A program made the position numbers and the translations under genes. From an uncultured cyanobacterium (GTDB taxonomy: Bacteria > Cyanobacteriota > Cyanobacteriia > PCC-6307 > Cyanobiaceae): 64,000 nt of DNA. The notes beneath the pieces were generated by a model. It searched no databases. It was not told the DNA's origin and was given only the letters and a program-made list of their open reading frames with translations. Positions 1 to 12,000 of this stretch are shown piece by piece. Numbering within the stretch: position 1 is the first letter of the stretch; the number at the start of each line of letters is the position of its first letter. The DNA is taken from the NCBI GenBank assembly GCA_903823115.1, contig CAIJRN010000025.1, positions 1 to 64,000 on the forward strand. Direction: 5' to 3'.

Positions 1-3000
1 GACAGCGTCACCCTCAGCGGTGGTGACGTCACAGGCAACGTTGATCTCGGCACGGGCAGCAACACCCTGTTGATCAGCAGCACCAGCTCCACCATCGGCG
101 GGGCGGTGAGCTTTGGCAGCGGCACCAGTGACAGCCTCAGTTACGCCGGCTACGGCTCTGCCGTTTCGGTCACCCTCAGCGGCATTGCCAGCAACGCCGG
201 CACCACCACGAGTAGCGGTGCCACGGCCATCACCGGCATTGTCTCTGGCTTCGAGAGCCTCACGGGCAGCAGCAACTCCGACAGCCTGGTTGGCTCCAGT
301 GCTGACAACACCCTGATCCTCACCGGTGCCAATCAGGGCACCGTCGATGGGCTCAGCTTCAGTTCGTTTGAATCGGTGGATCTGGGCGGCGGCAACGACA
401 GCGCCCAGTTCACCAGCGGTGATTCCCTCTCCGGCACCCTGGCTGGTGGCAGCGGCAATGACACCCTGGACTACAGCGCCTACGGCAGTGGCGTCACGGT
501 CAACCTGGCCACCAATACGGCGACGGGCACCGGCGGTATTTCCGGTTTTGAAACCGTGCTGGGCAGTGCAACTACTGACACGCTCACCGCCAGCACCAGT
601 GGTGATGTCAACCTGCAAGGCAACGCTGGCGACGACACCGTCAACGTCACCGTCGCTGGACTCACCAGCACGGACACCGTTGATGGTGGTGCAGGTAGCG
701 ACACCCTGGTGTTCACCGACGCCGGAGTCATCACCGACAGTCAGCTCACCAACGTCACCACCGTTGAAACCGTCACGCTGACCGGTGCTTCGACGATCAG
801 TGCCGGCACGGAGGCCAGCCAGGCCGGGATCGCCACGATCAACACCGGCACCGGTGCCACCACGGTGAACAGCACCGCGACCGGTTACGACCTCACAGTC
901 AATGCCGCCAATCTGGCCGATAACGCCAACCTGACCCTTTCTGGCAGTGCCAACACCAACGACTTCACCGTCACCAATCTCACCGGCTCGGTGTTGGCCG
1001 GAAACACCAGCGGCACCCTGGCGGTCACCACCTCAGACGCCACAGACAACGCCATCGGCGTCACGACCGGCAGCGGTGCCACCACGATCACCGCCAGCGC
1101 CAGCAGCGACACGGTGACGACCGATGCCAGCAAGCTGGGCCAGAACACCCTGCTCAGTTTCTTCGGTGCCGCCAAACAGGTGGTCACCAACCTGGTCGGC
1201 AATCTCACCGGTGCCAATCTCACGGGCACGCTCAATGTCTCCACCGCCGATGCCGGTGATGAGGCCATCAGCATCACCACCGGTAATGCCGCCACCACGA
1301 TCGCAGGTGCTGCGGCGTCCGACACGATCAGCACCGATGCCACCGCTCTGGCCAACAACACCACCTTGACCCTGAGCGGCAGCTCCAACGAAGTGGTGAC
1401 CGGACTGGTGGGTGACATCAGCGCCACGGCCCTGGCGGGCTCGCTGACGGTGACGACTGCTGATAACACCGCCGATAACGGCATCAGCATCACCACCGGC
1501 ACGGCGAACACCACGATCACCGCCAGCGGCAGCAGCGACACACTGACGGTGAATGCCGATGGGATGGTGGATAACACCACGCTCGATCTCAACGGCAGCG
1601 CCACCTACACGGTCAGCTACCTGGAGGCCGATACCAACGCAGCCGATACCACCGGTACGGTGAACCTGGCCTATACCGATGTCACCGGTAACGCAGCGAC
1701 GATCACTACCGGCACCAGCACCACGACGGTGAGTGGCACCACCAGCGGCGACAAGCTGACGATTGATGCCAGCAAGCTGGCTAATAACACCACCTTGACC
1801 GAAAGCGGTGCTGCTCAGCAGGTTGTCACTGGACTGGTGGGCGATATCAATGCCTCGGCTCTCACCGGCACGTTGACGGTGACGACCGGTGATAACACCA
1901 ACGACAACGGCATCAGCATCGTCACCGGGAGTGCGGCCACCACGATCACAGGTAGCGCTGCCACGGACACAATCAGCACCAATGCAGCCACCCTGACTGA
2001 AAACACGACGCTGACTCTGGCCGGTAGCTCCAACGAAGTGGTGACCAACCTGGTGGGTGACATCAGCGCCACGGCTTTGACTGGCACGCTGACGGTGACC
2101 ACGGGAACGCCATCCGATCAGTCCCTCAACATCACAACCGGCTCCGCCAACACGACGATCACTGGCAACAGTGTAGGCAATGCCCTGAATTTGGATGGAG
2201 TCAACGACTACGTCACCATCCCCAAGTCAGTCACGGATGATTTCACAATTGAATACTGGGTCAAATCAACACAAACTTCGAGCACAGGGACTCAGTGGTA
2301 TTCAGGTAGTGGCATTGTTGATGCCGAGCGTCCCGGTGGCACGTCTGACTTTGGAACGTCTCTTCTCAATAATAAGCTTGCTTTTGGTGTTGGTGGTAGT
2401 TCCGATGTCACGATTCAGTCCCAGTCCAGTATCAACACCGGAAGCTGGAATCATATTGCCGTAACCCGAAGCAATTCCTCCGGTGCGATGCAGATCTATG
2501 TCAATGGCACTCTTGAGGCCAGTGGCACGGGTCCCACTGGCAGCAGAACGGCGCCGCCAGACATTGCCATCGGTGCGATTGAGGCTGGCGGTAACTATTT
2601 TGGTGGAACCATCGATGATCTGAGGATCTGGAACACCGTCCGTTCGCAAGCCGATATTCAGGCCTACATGAATTCTGAGGTTGTACCTCAGACCGGACTT
2701 GTCGCCTACTACAACTTCAACGAAGGCACTGCTGGAGGCGCCAATTCAGGAACTACCTCACTGGTTGACAACAGTGGTAACGGCAATACCGGCACTCTCA
2801 ATAACTTCTCCCTGAGCGGCGCCTCCTCGAATTGGGTGACCGGCGCTGTTAGCAGTCCTAGCGCTGTAGTCGTCAATGCTGATCAGATGGTTGACAACAC
2901 AACTCTCGATCTTAATGGCACCAATACTTTCACGGTGACCAACCTGGAGGCCAATACAGATGCGGCCGACAGCACTGGTTCCCTGACACTCACCTATTCC

Positions 3001-6000
3001 AATGTCACCGATAACAAGGCCTCCCTTGTGACGGGTACTGGCAATGTTGTCGTCAATGGTGGTGACGCCACGGACACGATCACCGTCACCGGTCTGAGCA
3101 CCAACAATCAAATATTCAACGCCCAGGCTTCAACGTCCAACTTCAACATCACCGCCGGCGCTAATAACCAGACGATCACGGGCTCCAATACCGGCAGCGA
3201 CACGATCAATGGCGGCAGTGGCGCCGACACGCTCAGCTATGCCGGCGGCAGCAATGTCAATGTCACGATCAGTTCCTATGCCACCCAAGCCGGCGGCAGT
3301 ACTGGTCAGGGGACGGACAGCTTCAGCGGCATCGAAAGCCTGGTGGGGGCCACCGGCAACGACACCCTCAGGGGCACCACCGCCCCCACCGATGAGGTAG
3401 TCACCGTCACCAGCGGCAATACTGGCACCATCCGTGACAGCGCTTCTACCGGTACCTTCTCGTTCAGCTCCTTCGAGCAGCTCGATCTCCAGGGCGGTAA
3501 TGACACGCTGACGATCAACGGCAACACCAGTGGCGTGTCTCTCGCCGGCAGCGTCGATCTAGGCAGCGGCGACAACAGCCTGACGATGAACGGCAGCGCC
3601 GGTTCGATCGCTTCGCTCAGCTCCGGCACAGGCAATGACACCGTCACGATCAGTGCCGGCTCGATCACCGGTGCGCTTTCCGCCAGTGATGGCACCAACC
3701 AGCTGACGATCAGTGGTACCAGTTCCTCCGTTGGCTCTTACAGCGGCGGCAGCGGAGTCGACACCGTCACGCTCAGCGGCGGTGATATCGGTGGAGCGCT
3801 TTCCAGCGGTGATGGCAATGACACCGTTCTGATCAGCAGCACCTCCTCCAGCATCGGTGGCAACCTTGACCTGGGAGCTGGCACGGGCGACACCCTCAGC
3901 TATGCCGGCTACGGCAACACCGTCTCGGTGACCCTCACCGACATCACCACCAACACCGGCAGCACCGCCGCTGCTGGAGCTACGGCAATCACCGGCACGG
4001 CCACGGGCTTCGAAACTCTGGTGGGCGGCAGCACCAGCGGCGACACCCTCACCGACAGCACCGGAGATAGCACGATCGCGGTCACCGGAGCCAACAGCGG
4101 CACGATCGATGGCCTGGCCTTCAGCTCGATCGAAAACCTCAATCTCTCCACCGGCAACGACACGGTGACCGTGACCGGCAGCGGCGGCGGCGTTTCTCTC
4201 ACCGGCAGCCTTGATCTTGGCGACGGCACCAACAGCCTGACGATGAGCAACAGTGCCGGCTCGATCGCGTCGGTGACCTCCGGCACGGGCGATGACACCT
4301 TCTCGATCAGCGCCGGCTCGGTGACCGGAGCGTTGACCGCTGGTGATGGCAACAACACGCTGACGATCAGCGGCACCAGCTCCTCGATTGGCTCCTACGC
4401 CGGTGGCAACGGCACCGATTCGATCACCCTCAGTGGCGGTGATGTGGTGGGAAATGTTTCCACCACAACGGGCAATGACACCTTGCTGATCAGCAGCACC
4501 TCGTCCACGATCGGCGGCAATCTTGACCTGGGTGGCGGAACTGGCGACACTCTCAGCTATGCGGGGTACACGAATGCGGTGTCGGTGACGCTGACGGACA
4601 TCACCAGCAATGCGGGCAGCACGGCTGCTGGTGGCGCCACGGCGATCAGCGGCACGGCCACTGGCTTTGAAAATCTGATCGGCGGCAGCACCAGCGGCGA
4701 CACCGTCACCGACAGCACCGGCGACAGCACGATTGTGATCAGTGGTGCCAACAGTGGCACGATCGATGGCATGACCTTCAGTGCCATTGAGAACCTCAGT
4801 CTTTCCACTGGCATTGATGGCGTCACGGTGACCAAGGGCGCCTCGTTAAGCGGCAACCTCAACCTGGGTGATGGCACCAGCAACACCCTCACGATGGACA
4901 GTGGTGCCGGTGCGATTGGCTCCGTCACCGCTGCCGGTGGCAATGACACGGTCACGATCAATGGCGGCACGATCACCGGTGCGGTGAATCTTGGTGATGG
5001 CGCGAACGCCCTGACGATCAATGACACCAACTCGACGATCGGCTCCTACACCGGCGGCAGCGGCATTGACACCATCGTCTCCAAGGGGGGTGACATTCTC
5101 GGTGCCGTGAGCACCGGCTCAGCCGCTGATTCGGTGACGCTCAGCCTCGGCGCCACGATCACCGGTGCGGTCACCCTTGGTGCCAACAGTGACAGCGCCG
5201 ATGGCAATGATTCCCTCAGTCTCAACGCCTCCAGCATTACTGGAGCGGTCAATACGGGCAGTGCAGCGGATACGGTCACACTCTCTAGTGCATCGACGAT
5301 CACTGGTGATGTCACCCTCGGCGCCAACAGTGATGCCTCCGATGGCATCGACACGCTGACGCTTGATGCCTCGAGTGTCACCGGCAATGTGAGCTCCGGC
5401 GCTGGCGCTGATGCGGTGAGTGTGCTGAACACCTCGACCATCACTGGCAACGTCACCCTCGGTACGAACACTGATTCGACGGATGGCGCTGACACCCTGA
5501 CGGTCACCGGTGCCAGCGGCAGCTCCAAATCGGTGATCACCGGCAGCATCAGCACCGGCGCCGGCGCTGACACCCTCACCCTCACCAATGCCACGATCGG
5601 TGGCGTTGGTCAGACGCTCTCGCTGGGTAGCGACAACAACGGCCTTGACGGTAACGACAGCCTGAGCGGTTCCGGCACAGCGATCACAGGCAACATCACC
5701 ACCGGCTCCGGATCGGACACGCTGACGCTCAGTACAGGCTCCTCAGTCACTGGCAATGTGAGCCTGGGAATTGATGGCGATACCCCAGCGATCACCGATT
5801 CCTTCGACAGCCTCAGCGGCTGGAGTGGTGGCGCTCTCGATTCTTCGTCCTCCTACTACGGCAGCTTCCTGGGCCGCTATGCCAATGGCAGTAAGACCAA
5901 TGGTCAGGATGTCTCCAAGTCGTTTACGCTCAATAGTCAACCAGCCACGATCAGTTTCGATTTTCTCAGGCTCGATAGCTGGGATGCTGAAAACTTTACG

Positions 6001-9000
6001 GCTTATATCAACAACACGGCTGCCTTCACTGGCAACTTCCGATTCGATCAGGCCATCATCAGTGCCAGCGGTACAACCAATGGCTTTAGCTGGACAATCG
6101 CTGCCAAGGATTCCTATGCCAACCACGGTTTCAGTGGCTGGCAAGATCAGACGGCCACTATAACGATCACGCTGCCGTCGGGTTACTCCAACATCAAATT
6201 GGGGTTTGGTTCCGACCTCAATTCAGATAGCAGCGATGAGAGTTATGGCATTGATAACCTCTCCATCATCCAATCCAATGTCAGCAGTGCTGACACGCTG
6301 ACGCTCACTGCCTCCACAATCACTGGAGACGTGACCACCGGCAGCGGCGCTGACGCCGTGAGTGTGCTCAGTGGCTCCAAGATCACGGGCAGCGTTAATC
6401 TCGGTTCCGACTCCGATACTAAAGATGCCGCTGACACCCTGACGGTGACCGGTGTTCCTTCAGGAACGAAATCGGAAGTCACCGGCAGCATCACCGCCGG
6501 TGCTGGAGCCGACACCCTCACCTTCACTAACGCGACGATCGGTGGCGCCGGTCAGACGATTTCCCTCGGAAGCGACAACAACAGCAACGACGGCAATGAC
6601 TCGCTGACGGCAAACGGTACGGCGATCACAGCGACGATCACCACGGGCTCTGGTTCCGATACGGTGATTCTCAATACCGCTTCTTCGCTGACGGGCGATG
6701 TGACGTTGGGTGTCGCTACTGATACAACCAATGGCAACACCGATACCCTGACGCTCAATGCTTCGAATGTCACCGGGAATGTGAGCACTGGCAGCGGCAC
6801 TGACGCCGTGAGTGTGCTTACCACCTCGACGATCATCGGCAATGTCACCCTCGGCAGCGATGTTTCCCAGGATGGCGCTGACAGCCTGACGGTGACGGGC
6901 AGCAGCAGCGCCTCCAAATCGGTGATCACCGGCAGCATCGCCACCGGTGCCGGTGCTGACACCGTGACTCTCACCAACGCGACGATTGGCGGCGCCGGTC
7001 AGACACTTTCGCTGGGTAGCGACAGCAGCAGCCTCGATGGCAATGACACCCTGACGGCTAACGGCACGGCGATCACGGCGACAATCACCGGCGGCTCTGG
7101 CGCCGACACGGTGAATCTGAGCGTCAGTTCCACGGTGCTAGGCGATGTGACCCTGGGTATGGTTGGCGATGCCTATGACGGCGCCGATACGCTGACGCTC
7201 AATGCCTCGAATGTCACCGGCAATGTGAGCACTGGCGCTGGCGCTGATGCGCTGAGTGTGATCAATACATCGACCATCACCGGTAGCGTCACCCTCGGCT
7301 CCAACAGTGATTCAGTTGATGGCGCTGACAGCCTGACGGTGACGGGTGCCAGCAGCGCTTCCAAGTCGGTGATCACCGGCAGCATTGCTACCGGAGCCGG
7401 CGCCGACACCCTCACCTTGACCAACGCCACGATTGGTGGTGCTGGTCAGACGATATCTCTCGGCAGCGACAACAACGGCCTTGATGGCAATGACTCGCTG
7501 ACTGCAAACGGTACGGCGATCACCGCGACGATCACCACGGGCTCTGGGTCCGATTCGGTGACTATCAATTCCGCCTCCACGGTGAAGGGTGATGTGACAT
7601 TGGGCATAGCCGGTGATACCACCATTGGCTCCATCGACACGCTGACTCTTGATGCTTCGAGCATCACCGGCAATGTCGGCACCGGCAGTGGCGCTGACAC
7701 GCTGACGCTGACCAATGCGTCCACGATCACCGGCAACGTTACGCTCGGCTCCAACACTGATTCGGCTGATGGCGGTGACACCCTGACGGTGACGGGTGCC
7801 AGCAGTAGTTCCACGTCGGTGATCACCGGCAGCATCGCCACCGGTAGCGGCGCCGATACCCTCACTCTGACCAATGCCACGATTGGTGGCGTTGGTCAGA
7901 CGATGTCCCTTGGCAGCGACACCAACGGCCTTGATGGCAACGACAGCCTCAGCGCATCCGGCACGGCGATCACAGGCAATATCACCACCGGATCTGGTTC
8001 TGACTTGGTGTCACTCAGTGCAGGTTCCTCGGTTACCGGCGATGTGTCGCTTGGCAGTGTTGGCGATAACCAAGCGATCATCGATTACGCCAACACGGTC
8101 AGCGATTCCTTCAACACCGCCAGTGGCTGGACAAACGGGACTGTCGATTCAACGAATTCCTATTACGGCAGCTTTTTAGGTCGTTATGCCTTCGGTACCC
8201 GGAGCGCTGGTCAGGATGTCTACAAGACGTTCTCACTTAATAGTCAGCCCGCCACGATCAGCCTCGACTTTATTAAGCTCGATAGTTGGGATGGTGAAAG
8301 CTTCAAGGTCTACATTGACGATACTGCTGCTTTCAGCGGTAATTTCAGCCTTGGACAATCCATTAATAGTTCCAGCGGTTCAACCAATGGCTTTACTTGG
8401 ACGATAAACCCCAAGGACTCCATGGTGAACCATGGGTTCCAGTCTGGTTGGTCTGATCAGACTGCCACCATATCCATTACGCTGCCGTCTGGCTACACCA
8501 ACTTCCACAAGCTGGGGTTCGGTTCCACCCTGGATCAGGACATCAGTGATGAGAGCTACGGGATCGACAACCTTACGATCATCCCAACCATCGTTAGCCA
8601 CGATGACACGCTGACTCTTGATGCTTCCACCATCATTGGCAACGTGAGCACCGGCAGCGCTGCTGACACGGTGACGCTTAGCAATAATTCAACAATCACC
8701 GGCACGGTCACCCTGGGTAGCAATACTGACGCTTATGACGGCAATGATTCCCTAACGCTAAAGAGCGGCTCCAAGATTGCCGGCAATGTCGATCTCGGTG
8801 CCGCCAACGACACCCTCACCCTTTCGACTGGTATCAGTAGTGCTACCACCATCACGGGTGATGTTGCCTTTGGTGTGGGTAATGGCGATACGATCAGCTA
8901 TAGCGGCAATGCGGGCCCGATCACGGTTGCGCTGGATGGCATTAGTGCTGATGCCGTGGGTACAGCTACAGGTGCCAAGGCCAGTTATGTCACAGGCAAT

Positions 9001-12000
9001 GTCACTGGGTTTGAGACGATTGTTGGTAGTGATTACAGCGCTCCAACATCTTCCAGTGTCACCGGTGACACCATTTATGACAATACGGGTGCCAGTCTTG
9101 TCATTCTGACTGGTGCCAACGCAGGCACCATTGACAATCTCGACTTCTCCTCGATCGAGAATCTGCAGCTCCGTTCGGGCGCCGACACCCTCAGCTTCCA
9201 AGGCACCAGTGGTGCTCCCGGTCTGATTGCTGGCCGCGCTGATGGTGGTGGCATTGAGGGAGCCAGCTATACGAATGGTGTTTACTCCGGCGGTACAAAG
9301 ACGGATACGTCAATTGATCTGCTCGATTACACCGCCTACAACGCTGGTGGAGTTAGTGTTGATCTCAGCCAGAACAAGGCCACCGGCGTTTATGGCGGCC
9401 TAGCCGGTGGCCTGATCAGTGGCGATGGTTCGATTGCCACGACCACAACCGACAGCAGTTTCGAAAACGTTGATGGTTCCAGTTTCAACGACACCATCAT
9501 CGGCGACAACCAATCCACTGATGGCAACGTCCTGCGCGGCTTTGATGGTGCCGATAGCATCAGCGGTCTTGCTGGCAACGATGTCCTTGATGGTGGCAAT
9601 GGTGTTGGTAGCAATATCACCGATGGTGCTGACACCATCCAGGGTGGTCTTGGTTCCGATACCATCATCGGCTCCTTTGGAAATGACAGCATCAGTGGCG
9701 GCACCTTCGGTACGGCTTCTGATGCTTCGATCGATACACTGACCTATTCGGCCACGGCAATCAGCAGTGCTCGCATTGAAGGGCTTGATATCAGTCTGGT
9801 CGGCACCGATACGGGCACGGTTCTCGGCGATGCCAACGCCAGCCTCAGCGTCAGCACCTTCACCAATACTTACAACTCCTCCATCAGTCAGCAGCTGATC
9901 ACAGCACCGACCAATCAGGTCAGTAACGACTGGAAGCAGAGCTATACCGATATCCAGAATCTGGTACTCAGCGAGCAAAGTGATATCCTCCGCCTTGATC
10001 CCACAGACGTCAATACTGGCAGTATCGACGCCAAGGGTGGCAGCCTCGATACCCTCGACTACTCCACTTTTGATGCCGCCAGCCCGGTGCTGGTCAATCT
10101 CAGCAGTGCCGCCTATTCCTTTGACTTTGATAACAACGGCAAGATCGATACCACCATCGGTGAGATTACGATCACCAACGGCAACTCAGCCACCAATGTG
10201 ATGGTGGGTGAGGCCTCCAGCCAGGGAGGTGCCAACGGTGTCTTTGGCTTTGAGGTGGTGCTCGGTGGTGCCGCGGATGATGCCATTGTTGGCAATGCCG
10301 ACGCCAACCTGCTGGTTGGTAATGCCGGTGATGACCGTATCGCCGGTGGGGCTGGTAATGACACCATTTATGGCGGTACGGGCGACGATTATATCGTTCC
10401 TGGTGATGGTGCCGATTATGTAAACGCTGGGGCGGGTATCAATACGATCGCGATCACCAGCAGCGATCTGGCGCAAGATACTTTCAATGTTGACCCGAAC
10501 GGAATCAACATCTTTGCCCTCCAGGGCAATGGCGGCAATAATACTTCGTCGATCGATGCTCCCAGTGGTTATTGGAATCCTGGCGCCCAGGGGATCGATC
10601 TTCTCGATGGTGGTGATCCAGTTGTCAGTGGCGGCGTCACTATTTATGACACGATCAACGGCACATCTAATGCTGATACCTATGAGTTCGGCGGCGTTGC
10701 TTTTAAGAATATCGGTAGTGTTGATCTCGGTGCGGGTAATGACAGCGTCGGTACTGCCGCAACCACCAAGGGCATCAAGGTTAATTACGACGGCAATACC
10801 GGTACGGACAGCATCACGCTGAATCTCACCTTTGGCCAGTTTGCCAAACTCAATGCCAGTGGTCTTTATGTGGCCGACGTTCAGAACTATCTGGACAATC
10901 CCAATGGCAAAACCTTCAGCAGCAGCCAGGCTGACTTTACCGCCAACAACTTCGAAACCGGTGGCGTCGCTGTCATCACTCCCGGTGTCTTCAACGCCTT
11001 GCAAGGTGATCCGGCGGCTACCACGTTCAACACCGCTTACGGTGCCCGCAACAGCACGATCACCAGCGGCAACGATGTCAACCTGTCGGCCTCGGCGCTG
11101 ACCACATCCACCGCCACAGCCACGTCTGTTCCCGACATCGTTTCGGCCTTCGTTCAGGCCAGTGGCGTCAAAGGCAGTGATGCCATCAGCGTCACCAGTG
11201 GCGGCAGTACTTCAGGCTCCACGACGGCTTCCCAGGACGCCAGTGCTCTGTCCCGCACCGTCGACGATCGGGCCGATTCCGTGCTCTCCGCCTATGGCCT
11301 CGGCACCGATCGCAGCAGCTTCACGGCCGGCCAGGACATCACCCTGAGCCTCTCCGGCAACGTCAAGGCCGACACCTCGGCGGAATCGGTCGGCTTTGTC
11401 GTCAATGCCAGCGGCACTGCCGAGGCCGCCGGCAGCCGCGACTCCAGCCTCACGGCCGGCGACGCCCTCAAGCTCAGCATCAGTGGCACCGCAGCCCAGA
11501 CGGTCGGCGCCAGCAACGTTGCTGGGCTTGCCCTGGCAGCGCTTGCCAGCCGCACCTACGGCATTGACGACGCCAATCTCACCGACAGCACCGCCGACAG
11601 CGTTCAGGCCGGCTCCGATCTCAGCCTGCAGGCAACGGCCAGCAGCAGCAATCGCGTCACGGCCCAGACCGTGGGTACCGATTCGCTCGGCACCTTATCG
11701 CTCGTCGACAACGGCACTGCCGCCAGTGACCGCTTCACCACCACCCAGATCGGCGCTGACTTCCCGCTGATCAATGGCGATCGTGTTCGCTTCACGACCG
11801 CGAACGGCAGTGTCCAGGCCGACCGCGACTATTACGTCCTCAATGTCATTCCGATCACCGGTGAGTTCCAGCTCAGTTCAGAACCGAACGGTGACCCGAT
11901 TGACGTCGTCGCTGCAGGTAGTCTGCAGGCCTACCGCCCTGCCGTCGCCACGGCTGATGCGATCAGCACCGTCACCGGTGTTGATCTCAACCGCACTGTC

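Larger units (their letters stand above)
5455..8604 (+). repeat. Five 150-residue tandem repeats in the giant protein
   Basis: Units start at 5455, 6397, 6847, 7291 and 7741. The marker is a (T/N)LGxxxD strand, then DTLTVTGxxxxxxSxxTGSI, NATIGGxGQTxSLGSD and DGNDSLxxxGTAIT. Spacings are 942, 450, 444 and 450 bp; the first is long because the first unit carries a globular insert of about 164 residues. The fifth unit carries the homologous insert. Strong similarity between units suggests recent duplication or gene conversion. Confidence 0.75.

Noticed and set aside
859-8604. Dense direct repeats that could suggest a CRISPR array
   Set aside because: They are long, in frame, encode repeated protein strands and lack unique spacers of constant size.
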